From Novosphingobium beihaiense (lineage in GTDB: Bacteria; Pseudomonadota; Alphaproteobacteria; Sphingomonadales; Sphingomonadaceae), in the NCBI RefSeq assembly GCF_022832375.1, contig NZ_JALHLG010000025.1, positions 1 to 37,939 on the forward strand: 37,939 bases of DNA, written 5' to 3'. The translations under genes were made by a program, and so were the position numbers. The notes under the pieces were generated by a model. It did no database searches and was not told the origin of the DNA. It saw nothing but the letters and a program-made list of their open reading frames with translations. This document shows, in pieces, positions 1 through 8,896 of this stretch. Every line of letters begins with the position of its first letter. Position 1 is the first letter of the stretch.

Positions 1-47
1 CAGAGGGAATCCCCCCGATTCAATCTCAAGCGGAAAAACTCTAGCCC

Positions 48-105
48 GAAGTCGAGACACGATAGCGCAGGTCTGACGTGTCTCGACTTCGCTCGACACG
101 AACGG
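48..105. repeat. Palindromic intergenic repeat (family B)
   Basis: A perfect 13-bp inverted repeat (48-60 against 78-90, arm GAAGTCGAGACAC) is followed by GCTCGACACGAACGG. A related half-copy lies at 10483-10510; 25 of 28 positions match the reverse complement of 78-105. It lies just downstream of the MATE gene stop, in a stretch (1-169) with no gene. Repeats of this look are common between genes in sphingomonads. A role as a transcription-end hairpin is possible but not shown. Confidence 0.7.
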
Positions 106-169
106 TGGAGGTTCGGGGTGCTCTATCGTCGACGGTGACGAGAGTTTTGGGGCAATGCTCTCGCCCCCA

Positions 170-1600
170 TCACATCCGAAACGCATCGCGCCACTTGCCG
201 AAGCGGTAATAGCCCAGCGTCAGCGCCACCGTCAGCACCGAGCCGACCGGATAGGCCCACCACACCGCTTCGCTGTCGATCAGCGGACGCGCCAGCCAGT
301 AGAAGCCGAGGCGGCCGGGAAACAGCCCCACGGCCATGATCACCAGCGGCGAGACCACCGCGCCGTAAGCGCGCATCGTGCCGGTAAGGACCATGGTGAT
401 CGAGACGATCACGAACGAGGCGGTGCAGATGAGCTGGATATGTTCGCCGATCGGTATGGCCGGGCTGTCTCCACCCAGGAACAGCGCCAGCAGCGGCCGG
501 TCGAAGCCGACGATCAGCGCGGCCACGGCCGTGGACATCGCCAGATTGGCGCCCATGCCCACCAGCGTGACTTGCCCCACGCGCGTGTGATCGCCCGCGC
601 CCAGCGATTGGGCGACCATCGCGCTTACCGCGGTGCTGACCGCGAAAGCGGGCATCTGCAGGTAATTCCACAATTGCAGCGAGGCGCCGAAGGCGGCAGC
701 GGTATCGAGCCCTTCGCGGTTGACGAGGCCGATCATGATCAGCCCGGCCGAAGAAACCAGCAGCATCTGCGCGCCCATCGGCAGGCCCTTGGTGACGATA
801 TAGCGCAGATCCTCGCTGCGGGGCAGGACATAGGCCAACTCGGCCCCGCGCAGCCGCATCGGCAGATCCTGCCGGTAGATGCGCCAGATCTGGTATCCCA
901 TGCCCGCGATATTGGCGAACGCGGTTGCCGCTGCGGAACCGGCAATGCCCCATTGCGGCAGCGGGCCCACGCCCATGATCAGCAGCGGGTTGAGCACCAT
1001 GTCCAGCCCCGCGGTCAGCATCATCGCGTACATTGGCGTTTTGGAATCGCCCGCGCCGCGCATCGCCATGGAGACCATCATGTTGATGCCGCCAAAGGGA
1101 ATGGTGATGTAGATCACCCGCAGATAGGCCAGCGCTTCCGCCTTGCTGGCATCGGGCGTGCTCATCGCATCGAGCATCTGCGGGGCAAAGATCCAGCCCG
1201 CCGTGGCAATGATCAGCGACAGGGCAAAGCAAAAACCGGTTCCCGAGCCGAAAGTCTTGCGCGCGGCATCGATATCGCGCGCGCCGAAGTGCTGGCCCAC
1301 GCGCACCGTAGTGGCCATGCCGAAACCGAAGATCGCGGCATAGAGCAGGAACATCAGAACATTGGCATTGGCCGTCGCCGCCAGCGCGCTCTCGCCGATC
1401 AGGCGCCCGACCCAGATCGCATTGATCGATCCGTTCAGCGTTTGCAGCACATTGGAAAGCAGCATCGGCAGCGAGAACAGCAGCAGCGTCTTGAGGATCG
1501 GCCCTTGCGTGAGGTCGCCCTTCATCGCCGGTTTGGGCGGCATGCTCTCGGTTTTGCCAGTTGGATCGTCACCGGCGGGAGGGGAAGAGGCCTCGTTCAT
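170..1600 (-). CDS. MATE family efflux transporter
   Basis: The 476-residue protein is a multidrug and toxic-compound extrusion (MATE) antiporter that would export cationic or aromatic compounds across the inner membrane using a Na+ or H+ gradient. After a soluble N-terminal stretch of about 30 residues it has some twelve hydrophobic segments. Family-typical sequences include LPMLLSNVLQTLNGSINAIWVG near residues 44-65 and the mid-protein AMRGAGDSKTPM, which recurs in the second half as TGTMRAYGAVVSP, reflecting the two-fold MATE repeat. Its start codon overlaps the queE stop by 4 bp (ATGA), so the two are probably translated together. The metabolic link with queuosine synthesis is unclear. 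Substrate cannot be read from sequence. Confidence 0.9.
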   Translation of the reverse strand: MNEASSPPAGDDPTGKTESMPPKPAMKGDLTQGPILKTLLLFSLPMLLSNVLQTLNGSINAIWVGRLIGESALAATANANVLMFLLYAAIFGFGMATTVRVGQHFGARDIDAARKTFGSGTGFCFALSLIIATAGWIFAPQMLDAMSTPDASKAEALAYLRVIYITIPFGGINMMVSMAMRGAGDSKTPMYAMMLTAGLDMVLNPLLIMGVGPLPQWGIAGSAAATAFANIAGMGYQIWRIYRQDLPMRLRGAELAYVLPRSEDLRYIVTKGLPMGAQMLLVSSAGLIMIGLVNREGLDTAAAFGASLQLWNYLQMPAFAVSTAVSAMVAQSLGAGDHTRVGQVTLVGMGANLAMSTAVAALIVGFDRPLLALFLGGDSPAIPIGEHIQLICTASFVIVSITMVLTGTMRAYGAVVSPLVIMAVGLFPGRLGFYWLARPLIDSEAVWWAYPVGSVLTVALTLGYYRFGKWRDAFRM

Positions 1601-2343
1601 GTTCCCCTCGTGTCTCCCCAGAGGTGAATGTGCAAGCGGTCCGTGAAGCGCAGCCCGTGCTGCACGCAGATATCCGCCAGCCAGACGGCGCGTTCGCGCA
1701 GGACATCGCCGGTGCGCCCTTCCGGCATCAGGAACAGCCGTTCGCCGGGAATGGCATAGGCCTGTTGCAGCGCGAGCACTTCATCGAGATCGCCGGGCTC
1801 AGCCACCACGAACTTGAAAAAGGCGCGGGGATCGGCGGCCCAGACGGCCAGGCGTTCGGGGATCTGCGCCAGATCGGCGGGATTGCCGGAGTGCGCCAGT
1901 TTGGGGCTGACGTTGAACTGGTGCACCAGAGGATCGAGCGCCCGGTGCGGCGCGACAGTGCCGTTGGTCTCGATCTCGATGTGAAAGCCGGGGCGGATGG
2001 CGCTGAGCGCCTCCACCATACGGGCGAGCGCCGCGCCTTGCAGCAACGGCTCGCCACCGGTGATCACGAGCCGGTCCGGCGGCAGCGCGGCCACGCGTTC
2101 GGCCACGTCCTGTTCGTCGAGCGAAAGCTGGTTGGCCTTGCGTTCGAAAGCGGCCTCATCGCGGTGGGGGCGGTTGTCGCCCTCGAAACGCCAGGTGTAG
2201 GCGGTGTCGCACCACTGGCAGGCGAGATTGCAGTGTGACAGGCGCACGAACGTGCTCGGCCGCCCGGTGGAGGCGCCTTCGCCTTGCAGCGAGGCGAACA
2301 GTTCCGGTTCGCCCGGAGTGGTGGTGGCGAGAATGAGAGTCAC
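1597..2343 (-). CDS. queE: 7-carboxy-7-deazaguanine synthase QueE
   Basis: This 248-residue radical-SAM enzyme converts 6-carboxy-tetrahydropterin to 7-carboxy-7-deazaguanine, an early step to preQ1 and queuosine in tRNA. The cluster-binding CxxxCxxC is visible near residues 41-48 (CNLACQWC), just after the family segment LFASLQGEGASTGRPS. The SAM-binding GGEP follows (VITGGEPLL), then ETNGT and the NVSPKL segment. Length fits the family. The start is GTG with only a weak ribosome-binding site in front, so the start is less sure than the identity. No other queuosine gene is in the window. It is the first gene of a two-gene unit with the downstream MATE exporter. Confidence 0.92.
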   Translation of the reverse strand: MTLILATTTPGEPELFASLQGEGASTGRPSTFVRLSHCNLACQWCDTAYTWRFEGDNRPHRDEAAFERKANQLSLDEQDVAERVAALPPDRLVITGGEPLLQGAALARMVEALSAIRPGFHIEIETNGTVAPHRALDPLVHQFNVSPKLAHSGNPADLAQIPERLAVWAADPRAFFKFVVAEPGDLDEVLALQQAYAIPGERLFLMPEGRTGDVLRERAVWLADICVQHGLRFTDRLHIHLWGDTRGT

Positions 2344-2534
2344 AAGGTTACACGTCAGGTTGACACGGTTTACACGGTCCAGAGGGGCAGGAATATGTCA
2401 CCTTGCACGGTTTGTGCGGCAAAGCACGGAGAAGGCGAAGCAGGGTGAACATCGCGCCAGACTGGCAGAAGCCGCGCGGGTAGGAAAATGAAATCGCGGG
2501 CTGGTATGGTGGAACTGAAGTTTGCATTATAATT

Positions 2535-2616
2535 CGTCATCCCCGCGTAGGCGGGGTGGCGCTGCTCTTTTCGATGTGCCGCCAAAAGCGGGATCCCCGC
2601 CTGCGCGGGGATGACG
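2535..2616. repeat. Inverted repeat of the GTCATCCCCGC type
   Basis: Two arms of about 23 bp (2535-2557 and 2593-2616) are inverted copies of CGTCATCCCCGCGYAGGCGG with a 35-bp centre. Read in one frame they give VIPAQAG and HPAYAGM, peptides recurrent in false ORFs of many proteobacteria. This is a dispersed palindromic repeat in the queE-valS spacer. No coding function is assigned. Confidence 0.75.
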
Positions 2617-2744
2617 AGAAATAGTGACGCGGACTTCAATTTTATCATGCCAGGCGCAATTGGAAGAAGGTGAGGCCGGGCAAGGCCGCCGTTCACCCCC
2701 ACTCAACTCCGGCTAGGCAGACGAGCTGCCAAGCCTGCGTATCC

Positions 2745-2905
2745 CTCCCCCATCGAGGGGGAGGAGAAAGGGGACCGCTTAAATCCTCCCTGTCCCCGCA
2801 GGGGATGGGGAGGGGGACCGCCGCCGCAGGCGGTGGTGGAGGGGGCTCAAACCCCTCCGTCAGCCCGGCGGGCTGCCACCTCCCCATCGCTCCGCGACAG
2901 GGAGG
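2745..2905. repeat. Compound G/C-tract repeats in the queE-valS spacer
   Basis: Several short inverted repeats lie back to back: CCTCCCCC/GGGGGAGG at about 2746-2768, CCCCGCAGGGG near 2795, GCCGCCGCAGGCGG near 2820 and AGCCCGGCGGGCT near 2862, bounded by TCCTCCCTGTC (2784) and its inverse GACAGGGAGGA (2895). The outer pair makes the block about 120 bp long and mirror-symmetric. It immediately follows the valS stop codon (minus strand) and could end valS transcription. The whole spacer 2344-2914 holds these repeats and no supported gene. Confidence 0.55.
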
Positions 2906-2914
2906 ATTTTGCGA

Positions 2915-5818
2915 TCACCCCAACCGCTTGAGCGCCGCCGCCAGCCTTTCCGCCTCTGCCGCGTGGTGGGCGTGATCGGCCTTGGCCTTCTCCACCGCTT
3001 CGGGCTTGGCCTTCTCGACGAACTTGGGGTTCGACAGCCGCCCTTCGAGCGACTTGGCTTCCTTCTGCGATGCGGCGAGCGCCTTTTCGAGGCGGGCCTT
3101 TTCGGCGGCGATGTCGATCACGCCTTCGAGCGGGATCGTCAGCATGGCATCGCCCGCGCCGACCTGCATGGCCGGGCCCGCGGGTGCCGCTTCGAAATGG
3201 ATCGCATCGAGGCGGGCAAGGCGGTCCACCGCCGTGCCGTTGCGCCCGATAATCGCCCGCGTCGCGTCCGAAGGATCGGCGAGATAGGCGGTCAGCCGCG
3301 CGCCCGGAGCGATGCCAAGTTCGGCCTTGGCGCCGCGCAAGTTACCGATCAGCCCGATCAGCCATTCGACTTCGCGCTTGGCATCGGCATCCACCGAAGC
3401 TTCGGGCGCGGGCCACTGCGCGGTGATCAGTTCACCCTCGCGCTCGCCCATCTTGCTCCACAGCTCTTCGGTGACGAAGGGCATGAAGGGGTGGAGCATG
3501 ACGAGGATCTGGTCGAGCACCCAGCCGGCGACCTGCTTGGTCTCGTCGTCGAAATTGCCTTTCACCAATTCGATGTACCAGTCGCAGAACTGGTCCCAGA
3601 CGAAGTGATAGACCGTGTTCGCCGCCGCATCGAAGCGCAGGTCGGCCATGGCCTTGTCGAGTTCGGCCAGCGTCTCGACGACTTCGCCGATGATCCACTT
3701 GTTCACCGCACTGGCAGCGGCGGGCGCGGCGACCGAGGTGCTCGCGCCGATGCCGTTGGACTGGCAGAAACGGGCGGCGTTCCACAGCTTGGTGGCGAAG
3801 TTGCGGTAACCCTCGACGCGCTTTTCATCCATCTTCACGTCGCGGCCCTGGCTTTCCATGGCGGCCATGAAGAAGCGCAGCGCATCGGCGCCGTACTGGT
3901 CGATAAGGCCCAGCGGATCGACGACGTTGCCCTTGGACTTGGACATCTTCGCTCCGTCTGCCGCGCGCACGAGGCCATGCAGGTAGAGCCGCTTCCACGG
4001 CACTTCCTTCATGAAATGAATGCCCTGCATCGCCATACGCGCATCCCAGAAGAACAGGATGTCGAAGCCGGAGATCAGCAGGTCGTTGGGGTAGTGGCGG
4101 TCAAGTAGCGAACCCGGAACTGCTTCCACCTTCTCCGCTCGTGCTGAGCTTGTCGAAGCACGTTCCGCGCTGCCCGAGGGGCCTTCGACAAGCTCAGGCT
4201 GAGCGGGACTTTCGATGACGTTGTCCGGCCAGCCGAGCGTGGCGAAAGGCCAGAGCGCGGAGGAGAACCAGGTGTCGAGGACGTCATTATCTCTATAAAT
4301 TCGAGCAACATCCGGATCGTACTCGTGGGCGCAAACGCTCTCCCATGAATCTTCAACGACAACACGAACGTCGTCTGCATATCCGGATTTAAACTGTGCA
4401 AGTGCTTCGGATTCGGTTTCCGCCACCACGCACCAGTCCCGAGAGCCCGGCATGTGAGCACCTGCATTTGTGTGCGGTCCATACCAAGCCGGAATCCGAT
4501 GCCCCCACCACAATTGGCGCGACACACACCACGGCTGGATGTTCTCCATCCAGTTGAAGAACGTCTTTTCCCACGTCTTCGGCACGATCTCGATCGCGCC
4601 CGAGCGCACCGCTTCCATCGGCGGACCCGCAAGCTTTTCGGCATCGACGTACCACTGGTCGGTCAGCCAGGGTTCGATCACCACGCCGCCGCGGTCGCCA
4701 TAGGGCGTCTGGATCGTGCGCGGCTCGGCGTCGTGCTCGACTTCGTTGCCGTCCTTGTCCTTGGTGACGTGGGGGATGAGGAAGCCCAGTTCCTTCATCT
4801 CGGCCACGATCATCTCGCGCGCCTCGAAGCGGTCCACGCCGAGGAACTGTTCGGGGACGAGGCCGTCCGCCGTCTGGCAGACTTTGGCATCGGCATCGAG
4901 CATGTTGAGCATGTCCGCCGCCTTGAACCCGGCCCGCTTGCCCACTTCGAAGTCGTTGAAGTCATGCCCCGGGGTGATCTTCACCGCGCCCGAGCCCAGT
5001 TCGGGATCGGCGTGCTCGTCGGCGACAATGGGGATCTCGCGGCCGGTGATCGGCAGGATCACGGTGGCCTTGCGTTCCAGCAGCGCCTTGTAGCGTTCGT
5101 CTTCCGGGTTCACGGCCACGGCCATATCGGCCAGCATCGTTTCCGGGCGCGTGGTGGCGACGGTGATGAAGCCCGAACCGTCGGAGAGCGGGTACTTGAA
5201 GTGCCAGAACGAGCCCTTGACCTCGCGCGTTTCCACTTCGAGATCGCTGATCGCGGTCTTCAGGCGCGGGTCCCAGTTCACCAGCCGCTTGTCGCGGTAG
5301 ATCAGGCCCTCGTTGTAGAGGTCGACGAAGACTTTCACCACCGCCTTGGTGAAGTGCGGGTCCATGGTGAACTGCTCGCGGCTCCAGTCCATCGAACAGC
5401 CCAGACGGCGCAGCTGGCCAGTGATGGTGCCGCCGCTTTCGGCCTTCCATTCCCAGACTTTGTCGATGAATTCATCGCGCGTGTAATTGGTGCGCTTGTC
5501 CTGCCGCGCTTCCAGCTGGCGTTCGACCACCATCTGCGTGGCGATGCCCGCATGGTCGGTGCCGACGACCCACAGCGCATCCTTGCCGCGCAGCCGCTCG
5601 TAGCGGATGACGATATCCTGCAGCGTATTGTCGAGCGCGTGGCCGATGTGCAGGCTGCCGGTGACGTTCGGCGGCGGGTTGACGATGGTGAAGGGCTGCG
5701 CGTCCGGGCGTTCGGGATGGAACAGGCCGTTCTCTTCCCAATGGGCATACCACTTCGCCTCGATCTGGGCGGGGTCGAAAGTCTTGTCCAGCGTGGTTTC
5801 AGGTGCGGTTTCAGTCAT
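2915..5818 (-). CDS. valS: Valine--tRNA ligase
   Basis: Class I synthetase of 967 residues that charges tRNA-Val with valine in the cytoplasm. The HIGH motif is in [16 protein letters not shown] (near residue 50) and KMSKS in [14 protein letters not shown] (near residue 620). The editing domain lies between them, and the C-terminus is the alanine/lysine-rich coiled-coil arm typical of ValRS ([20 protein letters not shown]). It has two oddities. Residues about 538-562 (4133-4207) are the in-frame translation of a palindromic intergenic repeat, lying after GWPDNVIE and before [12 protein letters not shown]. Residues about 443-512 use AT-rich, rare codons unlike the rest of the gene. Both interruptions keep the frame and all catalytic motifs, so the protein is probably active. 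A pseudogene is unlikely because no other copy or stop is seen. Confidence 0.97.
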   Translation of the reverse strand: MTETAPETTLDKTFDPAQIEAKWYAHWEENGLFHPERPDAQPFTIVNPPPNVTGSLHIGHALDNTLQDIVIRYERLRGKDALWVVGTDHAGIATQMVVERQLEARQDKRTNYTRDEFIDKVWEWKAESGGTITGQLRRLGCSMDWSREQFTMDPHFTKAVVKVFVDLYNEGLIYRDKRLVNWDPRLKTAISDLEVETREVKGSFWHFKYPLSDGSGFITVATTRPETMLADMAVAVNPEDERYKALLERKATVILPITGREIPIVADEHADPELGSGAVKITPGHDFNDFEVGKRAGFKAADMLNMLDADAKVCQTADGLVPEQFLGVDRFEAREMIVAEMKELGFLIPHVTKDKDGNEVEHDAEPRTIQTPYGDRGGVVIEPWLTDQWYVDAEKLAGPPMEAVRSGAIEIVPKTWEKTFFNWMENIQPWCVSRQLWWGHRIPAWYGPHTNAGAHMPGSRDWCVVAETESEALAQFKSGYADDVRVVVEDSWESVCAHEYDPDVARIYRDNDVLDTWFSSALWPFATLGWPDNVIESPAQPELVEGPSGSAERASTSSARAEKVEAVPGSLLDRHYPNDLLISGFDILFFWDARMAMQGIHFMKEVPWKRLYLHGLVRAADGAKMSKSKGNVVDPLGLIDQYGADALRFFMAAMESQGRDVKMDEKRVEGYRNFATKLWNAARFCQSNGIGASTSVAAPAAASAVNKWIIGEVVETLAELDKAMADLRFDAAANTVYHFVWDQFCDWYIELVKGNFDDETKQVAGWVLDQILVMLHPFMPFVTEELWSKMGEREGELITAQWPAPEASVDADAKREVEWLIGLIGNLRGAKAELGIAPGARLTAYLADPSDATRAIIGRNGTAVDRLARLDAIHFEAAPAGPAMQVGAGDAMLTIPLEGVIDIAAEKARLEKALAASQKEAKSLEGRLSNPKFVEKAKPEAVEKAKADHAHHAAEAERLAAALKRLG
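4133..4207. repeat. Palindromic repeat inserted in frame within valS (family A)
   Basis: The arms CCGCTCGTGCTGAGCTTGTC (from 4135) and CCTTCGACAAGCTCAGGCTG (from 4182) are inverted copies around a short centre, about 75 bp in all, a multiple of three. On the valS strand it reads PAQPELVEG...ASTSSARAE. The same arms occur between gatC and gatA (18670-18744) in the reverse order. Ordinary ValRS sequences run almost directly from the GWP segment to the YP.D.L..GFD segment, so this block is an added segment. Confidence 0.85.
4285..4490. other. Atypical-composition patch inside valS
   Basis: Within valS residues about 443-512 the base composition drops and codons rare in the neighbouring genes cluster together: the run reading VARIYRDND uses GTT GCT CGA ATT TAT AGA GAT AAT GAC. 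On either side the gene returns to strongly G/C-ending codons. The protein stays in frame into [14 protein letters not shown]. This looks like a locally recombined segment in a conserved gene, as opposed to a sequencing fault. Confidence 0.6.
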
Positions 5819-5955
5819 GGTGCGGGCGCTTTGCCAGCGGGCGGGGTGGCGCGCAAGGCACGAGTGTGCGCGAGATATTTTTCGCTTCGTCCCGGTTTCG
5901 GGGTAGGGTAGGGGGCTTTCCGGTTCGTCGCACAGGTTGAACCTCTTGCCGGGCC

Positions 5956-7098
5956 ATGCTTTTTACCCCAATACGAGCCGAGATGCGGGAATACGCGGAA
6001 TTTACCCTGTCGGAAAACGACGATGGCGGCGCCCCGGAACTGACGCTGAAAGGGCCCTTGCGAGTCCATTCGCTGGGCGATCTGGATAAACGGCTGGCCG
6101 TGCTTGACGGCAATTTCAAGCGGATAGACTTGTCCGGCGTTACCGATATCGACACGACCGGGGCCTGGCTGATCGCGAATTACGCGCGCGAGCACGGTCT
6201 GGAGATGGCCGGCGCCAGCGAGCAGGCCCGGCGCCTGTTCGCAGCGATCGGCCGGATGGACGAGCACGAGACGGAGCCGGAGCCGCGCCCGGGGCTGTTG
6301 ACCCGCACGCTGAGCGAAGTCGGCGACGTGGTGATCGGCTGGGGGCATGGGTTCCGGAAATCGGTGGCGTTTCTGGGCGAACTGGTCGCGGCCTTGCTGA
6401 AGACTTTGCGCCATCCCTCGCGCCTGCGCGGCACCGCGCTGGTCCATCACATGCAGTATGTGGGGATCAATTCGCTGTGGATCATCGGCCTGATGAGCTT
6501 CCTCATCGGCGTCGTGATTGCCCAGCAGGGGGCGGTGCAGCTCGAACAGTTCGGGGCGGAGATCTACACGATCAACCTCACCGGGCGTCTCTCGATGCGC
6601 GAACTGGGCATCCTGATGACCTCGATCATGGTCGCGGGCCGTTCGGGATCGGCCTTCGCCGCGCAGATCGGCACGATGAAGCTGACCGAGGAAGTGGACG
6701 CCATGCGCACCATCGGCGTATCCCCGATGGAAGCGCTGGTGGTGCCGCGGGTGCTGGCCTCGATGATCATGATGCCGCTGCTGGGGTTCTATTCGGCGGT
6801 GCTTTCGATCATCGGCGGCGCCTTCATTTCCAACTTCGCGCTCGACATTCCGTTCTGGACATTCCTCCAGCGCACGCAGGAAGTGGTGCCGATCACGGAC
6901 GTGTGGGTGGGGATCGCCAAGGCGCCGGTCTTCGCGCTGATCGTGGCGCTCTTGGGCTGCTATCAGGGCATGCAGGTTTCGGGCAGCGCCGAGGAAGTGG
7001 GCAGCCGCACCACGCAGGCCGTGGTCACATCGATCTTCACCGTGATCGTGCTCGACGCCTTTTTCGCCATCTTCTTCACGGAGATCGGCTGGAAATGA
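5956..7098 (+). CDS. mlaE: MlaE-family ABC transporter permease with N-terminal STAS domain
   Basis: The 380-residue inner-membrane permease belongs to an MCE-type lipid (phospholipid) transport system. Residues about 10-100 form a STAS domain ([17 protein letters not shown], then the [17 protein letters not shown] core). Residues about 140-380 are the MlaE/YrbE permease with long hydrophobic helices and the family segment [24 protein letters not shown]. In E. coli the STAS partner MlaB is a separate protein. Here it is fused to the permease, as in other alphaproteobacteria. The gene overlaps the ATPase gene by 4 bp. An alternative start nine codons on (5983) is possible, and neither start has a strong ribosome-binding site. 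Confidence 0.93.
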   Translation: MLFTPIRAEMREYAEFTLSENDDGGAPELTLKGPLRVHSLGDLDKRLAVLDGNFKRIDLSGVTDIDTTGAWLIANYAREHGLEMAGASEQARRLFAAIGRMDEHETEPEPRPGLLTRTLSEVGDVVIGWGHGFRKSVAFLGELVAALLKTLRHPSRLRGTALVHHMQYVGINSLWIIGLMSFLIGVVIAQQGAVQLEQFGAEIYTINLTGRLSMRELGILMTSIMVAGRSGSAFAAQIGTMKLTEEVDAMRTIGVSPMEALVVPRVLASMIMMPLLGFYSAVLSIIGGAFISNFALDIPFWTFLQRTQEVVPITDVWVGIAKAPVFALIVALLGCYQGMQVSGSAEEVGSRTTQAVVTSIFTVIVLDAFFAIFFTEIGWK

Positions 7099-7937
7099 CC
7101 GGTCTTTCGCAGGACTATGAGGGTGAATACCCGATCGTGGTCGAAGGACTGCGCAATGCCTTCGGCGAGCATGTGATTCACGAGGATCTCTCGCTGCGGG
7201 TGCGCAAGGGCGAAGTGCTGGGCGTGGTCGGCGGATCGGGCACCGGCAAGTCGGTGCTGATGCGCTCGATCATCGGGTTGCAGCCGCCCCGCGCGGGCCG
7301 GATCGAAGTGCTCGGCCGCGACATGATGGAGCCGGGTGACAGCGAGGGAATCGATATCCGCTCGCGCTGGGGCGTGCTGTTTCAGGGCGGCGCGCTGTTC
7401 TCCACGCTGACCGTGGGCGAGAACGTGGAAGTGCCGCTCAAGCAGTTCTATCCCGAGCTGTCGAATGAGCTGCGCTCCGAGATCGCGCGCTTCAAGGTGC
7501 GCCTGTCCGGCCTGCCCGAAGAGGCGGCGTTCAAATATCCCAGCGAGCTGTCGGGCGGCATGAAGAAGCGCGCCGGGCTGGCGCGCGCGCTGGCGCTCGA
7601 TCCGGAACTGCTGTTTCTGGACGAGCCGACCGCCGGGCTGGACCCGATCGGCGCCGCCGCGTTCGACAGCCTGACGCGCGAGTTGAAGGAAACGCTGGGG
7701 CTGACGGTGTTTCTCATCACCCACGATCTCGATACGCTCTATGCAATCTGCGACCGGGTGGCGGTGCTGGCGGACAAGCAGGTGATCGCGGTGGGCACGA
7801 TTCCGGAGCTGCTCGCGCTCGATCATCCGTGGATTCAGGAATATTTTAACGGCCCGCGCGGCCGGGCGGCGCTGGCGGCCAAGGGCGATCCCGACGTGGA
7901 AGAGGCCATGGACAGCACAGGCAAGACGGGAGCATAG
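7095..7937 (+). CDS. mlaF: MlaF-type ABC transporter ATP-binding protein
   Basis: The 280-residue ATPase powers the lipid transporter. Walker A is GGSGTGKS (near residue 48), the ABC signature is LSGGMKKRAGLARAL and Walker B is LLFLDEPTAGLDP, followed by the H-loop in LITHDLDT. The GMKKR signature is typical of the Mla/Mce ATPase subfamily. The start is fixed by the ATGA overlap with the permease stop; the reading frame stays open further upstream, but that part is antisense-like filler inside the permease gene. The mlaD homologue follows after 9 bp. Confidence 0.95.
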   Translation: MTGLSQDYEGEYPIVVEGLRNAFGEHVIHEDLSLRVRKGEVLGVVGGSGTGKSVLMRSIIGLQPPRAGRIEVLGRDMMEPGDSEGIDIRSRWGVLFQGGALFSTLTVGENVEVPLKQFYPELSNELRSEIARFKVRLSGLPEEAAFKYPSELSGGMKKRAGLARALALDPELLFLDEPTAGLDPIGAAAFDSLTRELKETLGLTVFLITHDLDTLYAICDRVAVLADKQVIAVGTIPELLALDHPWIQEYFNGPRGRAALAAKGDPDVEEAMDSTGKTGA

Positions 7938-7946
7938 GCTTAAGGC

Positions 7947-8885
7947 ATGGAAACACGCGCCAATCACGTCTGGGTAGGGGCCGTCACGCTGGTGCTGATG
8001 GCCGCGCTGGCGGCATTCATTCTGTGGATTGCGAAGCTGAACGAAGGCACGCAGAATCAATACGATATCTTCTTCAAGCAGTCCGTCGACGGTCTCGCCA
8101 AAGGCTCGCAAGTCGCCTATTCGGGTGTGCCCGTGGGGCAGGTGCGGGAGATCGAGCTGTGGCGCAAGGACCCCAGTTTCGTGCGCGTTCGGATCAATGT
8201 GGACGAGAAAGTGCCGATCACCATCGGCACGTCCGCCACGATCCAGGGCAGCTTCACCGGCGTGTCCGACATTCAGCTCGAAGGGGCCAAGAAGGATGCG
8301 CCGCCGCTGACGCAGCCGGGCCCGGAAGGCGTTCCCGTGATTCCCACCAGCCGCGGCGGTCTCAGCGAAGTGCTGGCCAACGCGCCGCTGCTGATGGAGC
8401 GGCTGGCGACGCTGACCGAGAATCTCAACCTGCTGCTGTCCGACGACAACCGCAAGGCGATCGGCGGCATCCTCAAGAACACCGACAAGATGACGCGCGA
8501 TATGTCGCGGACCGCCCCCGAAGTGCGCAAGGCGCTGGTGGAACTGCAGGGCACGCTCGATCAGGCGACGAAGACGCTCGCCTCGTTCCAGGGCGTGGCC
8601 GACAAGGCGGACGATCTGCTGGGCAGCGAAGGCAATTCGCTGGCCCGGCAATTGCGCCAGACGCTGGCTTCGGCGCAGAAGTCGATGGATCAGCTCAACA
8701 CCACGATGCAGCACGCCCAGCCCGCGCTCGATCAGGTTTCGCAGAGCACGCTGCCTGCGGCCGAGGCGGCGATCCGCGATCTGCGGGCGACCAGCAAGGC
8801 GCTGCGCAACGTAACCGAAAAGATCGACGAACAGGGCGCGGGCGCCCTGATCAAGGGGCAGACGCTGCCCGACTACAAACCGTGA
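7947..8885 (+). CDS. mlaD: MCE/MlaD-type lipid transport substrate-binding protein
   Basis: The 312-residue protein is anchored by one N-terminal transmembrane helix (residues about 9-29, VGAVTLVLMAALAAFILWIA), with the rest periplasmic. An MCE domain follows (residues about 37-115; VDGLAKGSQVAYSGVPVGQV is the family hallmark). The remainder is a long helical segment predicted to form the central bundle or needle seen in MCE hexamers. It binds lipid between the inner-membrane transporter and the outer membrane. It is nine bases after the ATPase gene and its stop overlaps the next gene's possible GTG start, so it is operonic. Confidence 0.93.
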   Translation: METRANHVWVGAVTLVLMAALAAFILWIAKLNEGTQNQYDIFFKQSVDGLAKGSQVAYSGVPVGQVREIELWRKDPSFVRVRINVDEKVPITIGTSATIQGSFTGVSDIQLEGAKKDAPPLTQPGPEGVPVIPTSRGGLSEVLANAPLLMERLATLTENLNLLLSDDNRKAIGGILKNTDKMTRDMSRTAPEVRKALVELQGTLDQATKTLASFQGVADKADDLLGSEGNSLARQLRQTLASAQKSMDQLNTTMQHAQPALDQVSQSTLPAAEAAIRDLRATSKALRNVTEKIDEQGAGALIKGQTLPDYKP

Positions 8886-8896
8886 ATGGGGCGATG

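Noticed and set aside
155..1627. A 490-codon plus-strand frame opposite the MATE gene
   Set aside because: Its His/Arg/Asp/Gln-rich composition is typical of antisense frames; the MATE protein on the other strand has coherent membrane helices.
2370..2702. 110-codon minus-strand frame in the queE-valS spacer
   Set aside because: Its recognisable peptides (VIPAQAGIP, HPAYAGMT) are translations of dispersed repeats, so it is not a gene.
2670..2975. Glycine/proline-rich frames over the G/C-tract block
   Set aside because: They arise from repeat sequence and run into the end of valS.
4133..4207. valS as a disrupted pseudogene
   Set aside because: The insertion is a multiple of three with no stop, and the HIGH and KMSKS motifs and the C-terminal arm are intact.
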